This document shows, piece after piece, positions 1 through 8,084 of a stretch of 64,000 bases of DNA; position 1 is the first letter of the stretch, and every line of letters starts with the position of its first letter. Both the position numbers and the translations under genes were made by a program. Source of the DNA: JAGLTZ01 sp964637695 (GTDB lineage: Bacteria; Blakebacterota; Blakebacteria; Blakebacterales; Blakebacteraceae). The DNA lies in contig CAZWVF010000006.1 in the NCBI GenBank assembly GCA_964637695.1, positions 1-64,000 of the forward strand. Direction: 5' to 3'. The notes beneath the pieces were generated by a model. The model was not told the DNA's origin, made no database searches, and saw only the letters and a program-made list of their open reading frames with translations.

Positions 1-202
1 CAGGGATATCCTGCACAACCTGGAGGAGGAGAGACCCCTGCCCGAAGGTGAGAGCACGGGCATGGTCACCTCCAGCAGTCAGACAGATCTCTTCCCCGAG
101 CGTCCCGATCCCCTCATCGAAGAACTGAAAAGGGTGAACCCCGATACATTGACACCTGTTGAGGCCCTCAACCTCCTGGTCCGGCTTAAAGAAATGATCT
201 GA
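1..202 (+). CDS. mutS: DNA mismatch repair protein MutS, C-terminal end (partial)
   Basis: Only the last 66 codons are present; the gene enters from the left edge in the frame starting at base 2. The tail contains a poorly conserved linker ending in QTDLFPERPDPLIEELKRV, followed by DTLTPVEALNLLVRLKEMI and a TGA stop. This matches the usual C-terminus of MutS, where a short Q-L-x-L-F stretch precedes the P-L-x-E-L-x-x-L-D-x-D-x-x-T-P-L-E-A-L helix pair used for oligomerisation. MutS recognises mismatches and acts with MutL. No mutL follows: the next gene is a lipoprotein on the opposite strand. The family call rests on this conserved tail alone, since the ATPase domain lies outside the window. 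Confidence 0.85.
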   Translation, partial: RDILHNLEEERPLPEGESTGMVTSSSQTDLFPERPDPLIEELKRVNPDTLTPVEALNLLVRLKEMI

Positions 203-340
203 TGAAATACACCGGTTTCGCGTCAACCATAGACTCTCTGATAAAAACCCGATGCATCGGATACCCGACCGACGACCATCCCGATGAATGGTACTGTGCC
301 TGGGAGTTCAAGCTTAACAAGACATAACCGCTGCACAGGT

Positions 341-1780
341 TTATGGTAATCTCCGACCAGTGTTCTGAGGATTACATCTGAATTTTGGCCAGGCGGATTG
401 GGTGAGACCTGAGGAGTTTGATTGCAACGCATAGAAAAATCCGTCCATACCACCAATATAGATAACTCCACTTTCTGTAACCGTTGGCGAACACCTGTTC
501 GCCCAAAATATCATATGCCCGATTGGATACTCCCACAATAACTCACCATCAACGCTAACAGCACTGATGTGATGGCCTTTATAGAAATATATCGTCCCAT
601 CTGATCCAATAGCAGGCGAAGATGTGTAGGCTCCAACTCCTGTCTTTCCAGAGAATCGCCATTTCAGGCTGCCATTTGGGTTCAATGCATAAATGCGCCC
701 ATAGACTGTACCAACATAAATCGAACCATCATTGCCGATAGCCGGGGAGGTGCTTAGCATTCCCGTTGCTGTTTTGAATTCCCATCTGAGGGTCCCGTCT
801 GGTTCAAGTGCATAAATATAATAATTAGATGATCCCACATAGATTGCACCATCGGTACCTATTGCCGGAGACGTCATTCCTCCATTGGTAGAAAAACTCC
901 ATTTCATAGCACCATCGGGGCTGAATGCCAATAACTCTCCGGACGACATACCACCGGTATGCACATAGATAGAACCGTCAGCATCGATGGCTGGAGAGGA
1001 GTATCCTCCACCTTCTGGATTACTCCACTTGAGGGAGCCGGTATTGTCTATTGAATAAAGCTGGTCTGAACAAACATAGATTGTACCGTCAGCTCCGATT
1101 GCAGGAGATGATTCAATCTGACTTCCGGTCTGATATTTCCAGAATAAAGTTCCATCGGAATCAAGGGCATATAGATAGCTGTCCTCCGAACCCACAAAGA
1201 TTCTCCCATTATCATCCACGGCGGGGGAAGAATAGACACTGCCCTCTGTTAAATAATTCCACCTGAGTGTACCGTCGGGATTCAAAGCACAAATATATCT
1301 TCCTGAACCGAAATAAATGGTGCCATTCACACCAATCGCTGGTGAGGACATATTCATACCTGGAGTATCGAATTTCCATAGCAGGTTTCCTGACACTGAA
1401 ACCATTTGTTGGGTAGTGTCAGCAAGATCGCCGGTATCTCTCACTTCCATTATGACTGTGTACAGTGCAGCCTCAGTGAATCTGTGTGTGATCTGTTTCA
1501 CAGTATCTAACGGAGTATCCCAACTGCCATTGCCGTCCCAATCCCATCGTATTCGCAGCTCATCCAGCTCATCCTCAGCATCACTACTCGATGAGGCATT
1601 CAAAAAATATGGCACTAAAACCGATCCACTATCAGGTGTCACAGTGAAGAAGGCAGAAGGTGGAGTATTGTCATCGTTTTCAGGCCTGGAAGGACGCAGC
1701 TTCGAACATGCGCTGCTCACTATAAGACAGAAACTCAAAGCTATATAGCAGTTCATATATCGATTATCTGATGGTCTCAT
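341..1780 (-). CDS. PKD-domain, PQQ-repeat beta-propeller lipoprotein
   Basis: This 479-residue protein has an export signal ending in a lipobox (IVSSAC), so it is probably a lipoprotein facing the periplasm or cell surface. Residues about 40-130 form a PKD-like Ig domain (the motif RIRWDWDGNGSWDT is typical). From about 130 to the end there are eight copies of a repeat of the form S-S-P-A-I-G-x-D-G-x-I-Y-V-G followed by A-L-x-P-D-G-x-L-x-W, the signature of PQQ-like (pyrrolo-quinoline quinone) propeller blades. Nothing catalytic is visible and such proteins usually do not bind PQQ, so a binding or scaffold role is inferred. Translation may start at Met9 (1756), which leaves a clean signal peptide MNCYIALSFCLIVSSAC. 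A consensus-like promoter lies immediately upstream. The gene is A+T-richer than most of the window. Confidence 0.85.
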   Translation of the reverse strand: MRPSDNRYMNCYIALSFCLIVSSACSKLRPSRPENDDNTPPSAFFTVTPDSGSVLVPYFLNASSSSDAEDELDELRIRWDWDGNGSWDTPLDTVKQITHRFTEAALYTVIMEVRDTGDLADTTQQMVSVSGNLLWKFDTPGMNMSSPAIGVNGTIYFGSGRYICALNPDGTLRWNYLTEGSVYSSPAVDDNGRIFVGSEDSYLYALDSDGTLFWKYQTGSQIESSPAIGADGTIYVCSDQLYSIDNTGSLKWSNPEGGGYSSPAIDADGSIYVHTGGMSSGELLAFSPDGAMKWSFSTNGGMTSPAIGTDGAIYVGSSNYYIYALEPDGTLRWEFKTATGMLSTSPAIGNDGSIYVGTVYGRIYALNPNGSLKWRFSGKTGVGAYTSSPAIGSDGTIYFYKGHHISAVSVDGELLWEYPIGHMIFWANRCSPTVTESGVIYIGGMDGFFYALQSNSSGLTQSAWPKFRCNPQNTGRRLP

Positions 1781-1790
1781 AATATTTTAA

Positions 1791-1820
1791 ACTAAAGCAG
1801 TAATACTAAAAGTCTGTCAA
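1791..1820 (-). promoter_or_regulatory. Predicted sigma-70-type promoter of the PQQ lipoprotein gene
   Basis: Read on the minus strand there is a perfect -35 hexamer TTGACA (1815-1820), an 18-bp spacer and a -10-like TTTAGT (1791-1796). The predicted start of transcription falls a few bases before the ATG at 1780, which would give an almost leaderless message; if Met9 (1756) is the true start the leader is about 30 nt. This is a motif match only. Confidence 0.4.
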
Positions 1821-1973
1821 ATCCATAAGCCGCGGACTGTGTCCGTTCCCCAATAATGACTCCTGAGTTACTGAATTACACTCTGTCTCCACCTTGACCA
1901 GTATTGCTCTCTGGTCTAGGCTGAAAACGTATTCACAACTGCCAGAATTATACTGTCTTATTTAGTTCCTGAG

Positions 1974-2023
1974 GTTCGGATTGAAATATCGGGCATATAG
2001 AATCACATAAGTAAAATCCGAAC
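1974..2023. promoter_or_regulatory. Inverted repeat around a -10-like box, upstream of the propeller lipoprotein gene
   Basis: Perfect 9-bp arms GTTCGGATT (1974-1982) and AATCCGAAC (2015-2023) enclose 32 bp that contain a -10-like TAGAAT within CATATAGAATC. The dyad sits about 60 bp before the ATG at 2084, so it could be an operator for that gene. It occupies part of the roughly 300-bp divergent intergenic region 1781-2083, which otherwise holds only the promoter of the opposite gene and shows no other gene. Confidence 0.4.
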
Positions 2024-2083
2024 GATAGCAAAGACGAAAGAGCGTCTGGCAGGCAGGAAACGATTATAGAAAGGGGTATTGAG

Positions 2084-3328
2084 ATGCGATCCAGCAGAAC
2101 ACTGACCTGTATATTCTCGATCTACCTGATTACTGCTGCTTGCACCAGCGATGAGACAGAACAGATACACACCTTCCAGATTTTCGAAGAAGAGGGGGTC
2201 CCGGTCGCCATTACATCTGGAGGTCCGAAATATGAGGGAGAGCTGTTTGAGTATGAAGAGGTTGTCCGACTGGAGCAGGATGAGAGCAGGGAGGAAACGA
2301 TATTGTTCCGGGCTTCCCAGTACCTGATGGGAGAGGATGATAATTATTATGTCAATGACAGGGGAAATGTTCGGATAGCAGTATTTGGTCCTGACGGGAA
2401 ATATCTAAGAAGTTTCGGACGAGATGGAGATGGACCGGGAGCGTTTCGATATCCAAGGCTTTTATGGATTCGCAACGATAATGTGGCAGTTTTCGACTCC
2501 CGAAACAGACGAACTTCATTGTTTCATATCGATGGTTCTTTTATTCAAACTTTTTCTCATTTAAAGGGTGGTTCAATAGCCGAACTGCATCCGACGCCAG
2601 AGGGATGTCTGGTTATAATTGATAGTGAGGCCACTCCTTTTTTAGAAAACGATTATATCTCTAGAACATATATGGCAACAATAGTAACAGCTGAAGGGGA
2701 TACAATATGCCAAATTAAGGCACCTTCATTTACTACCGGACGTATGATCCTCTTGGAGAAATACATGATTGGGATCACGGGTCAAATCTACTATGGACCC
2801 CGTGCTGCAGCTTCCTACCAACCGGGTAAAGGAATTCTCACATACACAACAGCCGAACCTGAATTCAAGTGGTATGGATTAGATGGCAATCTGATGTACA
2901 AAGTAAGAATCGATATGGAACCAGAACTTGTTACACGTGAGGAGCGCCAAACGATTGAACAGATGCTGGACAGAAGCATTGAAGCTGCTACCGAGGACCG
3001 TGACATAGCACTTGCAAAGGCTTGGAAGAAATATGCAGAATTTCCAGAAATAAAATCGTACTGGTCCACAGTGAGGATAGACGACAAGGGTTATTATTGG
3101 CTTGGCCATCATCCTGATTACAGTGTTGAAGGTATGGAAATATATCGTCGGCCTTATAGAGTTCTTAGCCCAGATGGCGAATACCTGGGTGATACACTTC
3201 TGCCGGAACGGATATTCAATTTATCTCGGGGTCATTTACTGACATTCCGCGAAAATGAAGAGACAGGTGAGTCATTATTCATTGTCTACCGGATCATCCC
3301 AGCTGTAGAAGGACTGGAATATCCGTAG
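2084..3328 (+). CDS. Six-bladed beta-propeller lipoprotein (NHL/6-bladed family)
   Basis: The 414-residue product starts at an ATG with a good ribosome-binding site (AAGGGG, seven bases upstream). A short signal ends in the lipobox LITAAC, so the mature protein is probably membrane-anchored. Blade-like repeats are visible, such as NDRGNVRIAVFGPDGKYLRSFGRDGDGPGAF (about residues 93-125, a classic NHL/6-bladed signature of D-x-x-N-x-R-I-x-V-F-x-x-x-G-x-x-x-x-x-F-G) followed by LLWIRNDNVAVFDSRNRR and, near the end, YRVLSPDGEYLGDTLLP. No catalytic motif is seen. This family is abundant in Bacteroidota and FCB candidate phyla with unknown function. It is transcribed away from the PQQ lipoprotein gene and is A+T-rich. 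Confidence 0.8.
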   Translation: MRSSRTLTCIFSIYLITAACTSDETEQIHTFQIFEEEGVPVAITSGGPKYEGELFEYEEVVRLEQDESREETILFRASQYLMGEDDNYYVNDRGNVRIAVFGPDGKYLRSFGRDGDGPGAFRYPRLLWIRNDNVAVFDSRNRRTSLFHIDGSFIQTFSHLKGGSIAELHPTPEGCLVIIDSEATPFLENDYISRTYMATIVTAEGDTICQIKAPSFTTGRMILLEKYMIGITGQIYYGPRAAASYQPGKGILTYTTAEPEFKWYGLDGNLMYKVRIDMEPELVTREERQTIEQMLDRSIEAATEDRDIALAKAWKKYAEFPEIKSYWSTVRIDDKGYYWLGHHPDYSVEGMEIYRRPYRVLSPDGEYLGDTLLPERIFNLSRGHLLTFRENEETGESLFIVYRIIPAVEGLEYP

Positions 3329-3469
3329 CGGCTATGCAGTCCAACGCTGACTATTAGATTGTGAACATTAGTAAATACGATCTCGTCTAATAGAATGCTT
3401 CTCCAGAATACACTTTAAAAGAAGTGAGCTTACGAAATCCCTTCCATATCCTCGTAGATATTGAGAAAG

Positions 3470-4492
3470 CTAGTCGCTGAGCGTTATCCATCGATAGGCG
3501 CCATCCTTCCAGTAGAAAGCACCGCTATAGGGACCCCTCCAGCTTGCTTCCAAGGCATCACCGACCAGTGTGAAAGGAACTCTCTTGTCTCTATCCTCAG
3601 AGAAGGGACGTATCTCGGTGCCCTTTCTGATGACACGTATGAAGCTGGCATTAGCGATTGGGCCTCGCCCTACTGTACTTCGAAAGATGGCATGAAGCGT
3701 ATCCAACGAAGAGTGTACGATCACGAGACCTTTCTCGCGATTAGAGGTGTCCCGCACCTGTACGGCGACATCCATTTCGCCATCACCATTGAAATCACCC
3801 CGGAGATAGTAGGGATTCCAATCTGTCAGAATTTCGTAATGAATACCCTCAGGCCATAGACCAGATTCGATGGCTTTTCGAACTAATGCTGGTTCCGTTA
3901 ATAGTGGCTCGGATTCGGTGAGGGATTCGACGTGAAACCCTCCATTGCTCCAGCGAAGGATCACCTGGCTGCCATTCCCGAACCCGACGATTAATGGCTC
4001 GGGGAAACCGTTTGCGGGCACAAAAAGAGCTGTAACATCCATCCTTGTGCTTCCATCTAGGAACGGCTGGTCTGCCCCAAAAATGAATACAGTATCAAGA
4101 GTTGCGGGAATAATCGCTAACCCGGTCCGCCAGTTAGCCTTTTCACGAATTGTGACAGCTATATCGATCTCACCATCCCCATCGAAATCACCACGCTGGT
4201 AGTATGGATTGACCTGGTGAACAATTCCGTAGACCTGAAAGCACTGCTCGTACAGCTCTGAGGGTCTCATATGGTTTCGCACATCAGGGTCGCGACTGCT
4301 GGCATCGCCAGGCCATATACCGTTTTCAGCAGCCTGCCTTACTAAATACGGTTCGTAGGAAAGGAGCCAATACTGCTGCAGGGCATCCTCACTTAAAGAT
4401 AGTGGTATTAGGAGGAATCCCATCAATACGACGGCACTGAAGAATGGTGAACCTTTCTGTATGAAAAACCGAATACTAATTATCTGCTCCAA
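3470..4492 (-). CDS. Exported FG-GAP/VCBS-like protein with an internal duplication
   Basis: This 340-residue protein has an N-terminal hydrophobic segment (about residues 15-35, FFSAVVLMGFLLIPLSLS) suited to export. It contains two copies of a module of the type E-P-x-L-V-R-x-A-x-E-x-G-x-W-P followed by Y-Y-x-R-G-D-F-D-G-D-G-E-x-D-x-A-V-x-x-R (about residues 45-115 and 200-250). The D-x-D-G-D-G-E-x-D loop is a calcium-binding, EF-hand-like motif typical of FG-GAP/VCBS repeats. Each copy continues into a G-L-x-I-x-x-x-x-L-D-T strand. The tandem copies point to internal gene duplication. No enzyme motif is visible. Its function is unknown and it may bind ligand at the cell surface. Confidence 0.75.
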   Translation of the reverse strand: MEQIISIRFFIQKGSPFFSAVVLMGFLLIPLSLSEDALQQYWLLSYEPYLVRQAAENGIWPGDASSRDPDVRNHMRPSELYEQCFQVYGIVHQVNPYYQRGDFDGDGEIDIAVTIREKANWRTGLAIIPATLDTVFIFGADQPFLDGSTRMDVTALFVPANGFPEPLIVGFGNGSQVILRWSNGGFHVESLTESEPLLTEPALVRKAIESGLWPEGIHYEILTDWNPYYLRGDFNGDGEMDVAVQVRDTSNREKGLVIVHSSLDTLHAIFRSTVGRGPIANASFIRVIRKGTEIRPFSEDRDKRVPFTLVGDALEASWRGPYSGAFYWKDGAYRWITLSD

Positions 4493-4585
4493 GGTTGGTT
4501 ATCATCTGCTCATTCAAGTATAGTGGATGTTGTCTCATCATTGCCATATATCATGCATGATATCCTTTGAGGAGTGGAATTAATC

Positions 4586-5155
4586 ATGCAGAAAGTCTAC
4601 CGAACAGTTAGCCTTCCAATGCTCGCATTCATCTTGATCTTCTTATATCCAAAGGATTCCCAGCAGAAATCGATTCAATCCGAGTATGGTCCCCTGACTG
4701 GGATTGACAGAATCAACCTTCGCATCTTCTACCGAGGTAGTTTGGGTACCAATGCACCTGATTTCCGTGGAATCCTGAGGTATGATGGGAAGGGTTTCCT
4801 GGCGCCACGTCTCGATTCGCTCATGGTTGATTCCAGAGACAGGGATTATCGACTCAATCTAATGGTTACCCTCAGACAGTACCCGCTGGAGCATCCTGAA
4901 CCGATAAGCAGGGTGTTGGTTACTTATGCGTGGATTGAAAGTCGAAGTGAACGGATTGTGGGGAGGCGGAGAGCCCCGGAACAAAGAGAAGAAGTCAGCA
5001 TTCATACCGTAAACGGGCTTGTTCTATGGCAGAGTCAACCCAGAATAACCTGGATCGAGGACATTTCTGATTTTGAGGTTACTGCCCAAAAAGATATCGA
5101 GCATCACCTGAATAAGTTTGCTGATGACTGGTTCAGAGACAACATGATGAGGTGA
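4586..5155 (+). CDS. Small secreted protein of unknown function
   Basis: I do not recognise a family. The ATG at 4586 follows a GAGGAG box (4568-4573) and gives a 189-residue product; a GTG at 4574 would overlap that box and is less likely. The first 25 residues (MQKVYRTVSLPMLAFILIFLYP) look like a signal peptide, without a lipobox Cys. The mature part is rich in charged residues and aromatic beta-type segments (for example YAWIESRSERIVGRRR), suggesting a soluble exported domain. It is transcribed divergently from the FG-GAP gene and closes the A+T-rich patch. Confidence 0.6.
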   Translation: MQKVYRTVSLPMLAFILIFLYPKDSQQKSIQSEYGPLTGIDRINLRIFYRGSLGTNAPDFRGILRYDGKGFLAPRLDSLMVDSRDRDYRLNLMVTLRQYPLEHPEPISRVLVTYAWIESRSERIVGRRRAPEQREEVSIHTVNGLVLWQSQPRITWIEDISDFEVTAQKDIEHHLNKFADDWFRDNMMR

Positions 5156-5271
5156 TGGTAAGATCAGAAGAAGAACTGTAAATAGGCCATGGAGAACTCT
5201 TACATGGACAAGGATACATCTTGATGGGGAGATTCTTCAAATCTTCAATTTGCAGGGGACTTTCCGTCTGT

Positions 5272-5835
5272 TTACTTATGCCCGCTGATCACTCTTACGG
5301 CTGCATCGGTCATTGTGCCTGCTCGCAGGCCGGCGGCCCTGCCGCGTTCGAGGGCGGCTTCGGTTCCCACACCCTTTTCGAGTGCAAGATAGGCGGCCCA
5401 GAATCCACCCACACGGTTGGAGGAGGCGCAATGTATGAGCAGGGGGCCGTCGATCTTCTTTAAAGCTTCCACAAACTTGTCGATGTCAGACGATGAAAAA
5501 CTATCTGGTGAGACAGGAATGCCGACATATTCCATGTCAAGCTCAGCTGCAAGAGCCGGCTCATCGAACTCTACTCTGGCCATTTCGGAATCGGAGCGCA
5601 GATTGACCACCAGTTTGATCCCCAGCTCATCCTTCATTCTTCGCAGGGTTTCCTCGTCGGGCTGACCACCGAAATAGAAATCACCCTCATGGGACAGATT
5701 CCTGATCCCTTCCCAGCCCTCGAGCGATACCGCAGGTTCAGCGGTACCGGTCCGTGCATTCTCCGGTGCGCCGGTACAACCGGCGGCAAGAGCTAATACA
5801 GATCCAAACAGCAGGGTCAGGCATATACAGCGCAT
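5272..5835 (-). CDS. Phosphatase-like (DUF442/BLH type) lipoprotein
   Basis: The 187-residue protein carries a signal peptide with lipobox LAAGC (Cys20) and then a small dual-specificity-phosphatase-like domain. Supporting motifs are GDFYFGGQPDEETLRRM, VVNLRSD, and the active-site-like loop HCASSNRVGGFW with Cys136 and Arg141. The loop is CX4R rather than the classical CX5R, as I recall for the beta-lactamase-hydrolase-like (DUF442) group, so activity on phosphoproteins is uncertain. It lies 17 bp downstream of the SLC12-type transporter gene on the same strand and is probably co-transcribed with it. Periplasmic or outer-membrane location is inferred from the lipobox. Confidence 0.8.
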   Translation of the reverse strand: MRCICLTLLFGSVLALAAGCTGAPENARTGTAEPAVSLEGWEGIRNLSHEGDFYFGGQPDEETLRRMKDELGIKLVVNLRSDSEMARVEFDEPALAAELDMEYVGIPVSPDSFSSSDIDKFVEALKKIDGPLLIHCASSNRVGGFWAAYLALEKGVGTEAALERGRAAGLRAGTMTDAAVRVISGHK

Positions 5836-5852
5836 GTTCCGATTCCCTTCTT

Positions 5853-8066
5853 TTACCGTCTTGACGGCCTCTCTGATGTTCTCGGTTCATACTGAAGAAG
5901 GATCTCTTCAAAAGCCAGTTCCTCAGAGGCCAGCACAAAGATCGTGGAAGGCAGTCCTTGTATCATCCTCTGCAGATCCTCGTAGTAAGCAATGAAGTTG
6001 TCTTCCGGTTTCGCCATCCCCAGAAAAATGAGATCAGCATTACTTGACGATTCACGCAATATATTGCTGAATGGGCGGCCGTCAGTGACGATTACTTCTG
6101 TAGCCGCGCCGGTCCTGAGATCTTCGACCAGCGAGGAGAGATTGTTCCTGGTTCCCTTTACCGCTGCATCGGTCGGGACGACCATCTTTACAGTAACCTC
6201 AGAATTCCTCCAGGCGAGGCTCGTTTTCAACAGGTATGCCAGGATCATCATGAGGCCGCCATTCTTGCGCAATCCACCCCACCAGACATCTATGCGACGA
6301 CGTTCACCGAACCCCTTTTCAAGGTTGTGGTGCATGATTGCCACATTCCGCCTGGCCCGGTGCAGATCGGATATCATCTCGAAGTAGTCGCCCCGGTGTT
6401 CATACTCATCGCTGTAACCCATCAGAACAGTATTGGGGCTAAGTGCTCCCAGTCCGTATGTCTCCACCAGTCTTGCGGCACCGATGAAGGGTGTTTCCGC
6501 AGACGTGACCCTGACCAGACTCTGTACACCATGTCTGGCCAGGTAATCCGCGATCGTGGCTTCCATGGCACTCCGTCTCTCGACGCCGGCACTATCTTCG
6601 GGCAGGACGGCTGAAACTGTCATGAGAGCCCGGTTGTGAGTCAGGGCGGCAGCGATATCAACCAGATGCCAGCGCTTTGTGGGGGCGCCCAGCAGGACGA
6701 GCAGGTGAGGCCGCCAGTTCTTCGGGTCTGTCGTCTTCCTCAGTCGCAAAAGACCGGCCCTGGCTACCGCCATCCAGATTCCCTCCCCGACACTTCCCCA
6801 GGTGCTCTTCAGCTCCCTGCGTTTCAGCCAGATGAATATCGAAAGCACGCAGACAGATGCTGTCACAGCAGCCGCAGCATTTATCATCAGCATGACCGCT
6901 CCACAGCCGGCGGCACCCAGAAGTGACCAGAACCAGTGGACTCTGAACCTGGGTCTGAATGAAGGATTGCCGAGGAAGCGTTCGAGCCCGGCCGTTATGT
7001 TCAGAACTCCATAGGTCGTCAGGAAGAACATGGTGAGAATCGGTGCTATTACATTGAGATTTCCGAACCATACGGCGGTCAGAGCAACTACGAGTGTAAC
7101 TACCGTGCCGATTCGTGGTTCGTCCCCTGCGCCACTGCCTCTGCCCATCCATGACATCCAGGAGGGGAGAACTCCATCCCGTGCAAGCGCCTGAAGAACT
7201 CTGGGTGCTCCCAGTAGACTGCCGACGGCACTGGAGAGGGTCGCTCCCCAGACACCCAGCAGTACTGCATCCCCCCATAAGGCTACCCTTCGCATAACGA
7301 GAGGATCTTCTATCAGGGTTCCGGCGCTCACCCGAAGTGCCAGAAGGACGGGCAGCAGCATATATATCAGGTATCCGGTTCCAACGGCGGCCAGCGTACC
7401 CTTTGGAATGGAGCGGCCTGCATCTTCCAGGTCGCCCGACATGTTCACTCCTGCCATGATGCCCGTTACGGCGGGGAAGAACACGGCGAAGACCATCCAG
7501 AAATGCTCCCCTCCCTCGGCGCTCCATAACACTGCTTCAGTCTGTTCTATCGGCCGGCCGAAAATGAAGGAAAGAAGAGAGAGCCCGATCAGGGCCATAA
7601 TCACATACTGAACCTTTATCGCGGCCCGGACCGACCGGATAGCCACAAGAGCAACGGCCACCGTTGTTAACAGTGCCGTCGTCCTCTCATCGAGAAGGGG
7701 GAATACATTCGCCAGACTCTCGGCAAATCCAACCGTGTAAAGTGCCACAGAGAGAGCCTGGGCAAAGTAGAGCGGCACCCCGATCGCGCCACCTGTCTCT
7801 ATGCCGAGGGAGCGGCTGATCATGTAGTAGGCACCGCCTGTTTTCACCCTCTGATCTGTGGCGATGGCGGAGATCGAGAGTGCGGTCAGGAATGTGATGG
7901 CGCTGGAGAGGGTCACGATCAAAAGGGTTGCCAGCAGTCCCACATTCCCCACGACCCATCCGAGCCGCAGGTACATGATGACACCCAGAATGGTCAGCAT
8001 CGAGGGCGCGAAGACTCCCCCGAAGGTTCCCAGGCCCTTCAACCGGGCTGACTTTCCCGTATTCAC
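5853..8066 (-). CDS. SLC12-family (cation-chloride cotransporter-like) APC transporter
   Basis: The 737-residue protein begins with a segment (LGTFGGVFAPSMLTILGVIM) that matches the start of the transmembrane core of SLC12 Na-K-Cl/K-Cl cotransporters. About twelve hydrophobic helices occupy residues 10-430, including a conserved-looking FFPAVTGIMAGVNMSGDL loop typical of SLC12 proteins. Residues about 430-737 form a soluble C-terminal domain (for example RPHLLVLLGAPTKR and DLIFLGMAKPED) corresponding to the SLC12 regulatory tail, related to universal-stress folds. Transport of chloride with K+ or Na+ is inferred from the family. Bacterial homologues are much less studied. It is flanked on the same strand by an M24 peptidase and a phosphatase-like lipoprotein. 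Confidence 0.88.
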   Translation of the reverse strand: MNTGKSARLKGLGTFGGVFAPSMLTILGVIMYLRLGWVVGNVGLLATLLIVTLSSAITFLTALSISAIATDQRVKTGGAYYMISRSLGIETGGAIGVPLYFAQALSVALYTVGFAESLANVFPLLDERTTALLTTVAVALVAIRSVRAAIKVQYVIMALIGLSLLSFIFGRPIEQTEAVLWSAEGGEHFWMVFAVFFPAVTGIMAGVNMSGDLEDAGRSIPKGTLAAVGTGYLIYMLLPVLLALRVSAGTLIEDPLVMRRVALWGDAVLLGVWGATLSSAVGSLLGAPRVLQALARDGVLPSWMSWMGRGSGAGDEPRIGTVVTLVVALTAVWFGNLNVIAPILTMFFLTTYGVLNITAGLERFLGNPSFRPRFRVHWFWSLLGAAGCGAVMLMINAAAAVTASVCVLSIFIWLKRRELKSTWGSVGEGIWMAVARAGLLRLRKTTDPKNWRPHLLVLLGAPTKRWHLVDIAAALTHNRALMTVSAVLPEDSAGVERRSAMEATIADYLARHGVQSLVRVTSAETPFIGAARLVETYGLGALSPNTVLMGYSDEYEHRGDYFEMISDLHRARRNVAIMHHNLEKGFGERRRIDVWWGGLRKNGGLMMILAYLLKTSLAWRNSEVTVKMVVPTDAAVKGTRNNLSSLVEDLRTGAATEVIVTDGRPFSNILRESSSNADLIFLGMAKPEDNFIAYYEDLQRMIQGLPSTIFVLASEELAFEEILLQYEPRTSERPSRR

Positions 8067-8084
8067 ACTGATATCGGTATCAGG

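Noticed and set aside
202..327. 41-codon frame starting at the mutS stop (TGATGA overlap)
   Set aside because: The overlap looks operon-like, but the product has no recognised family, no conserved start of MutL, and it runs toward the opposite-strand lipoprotein gene.
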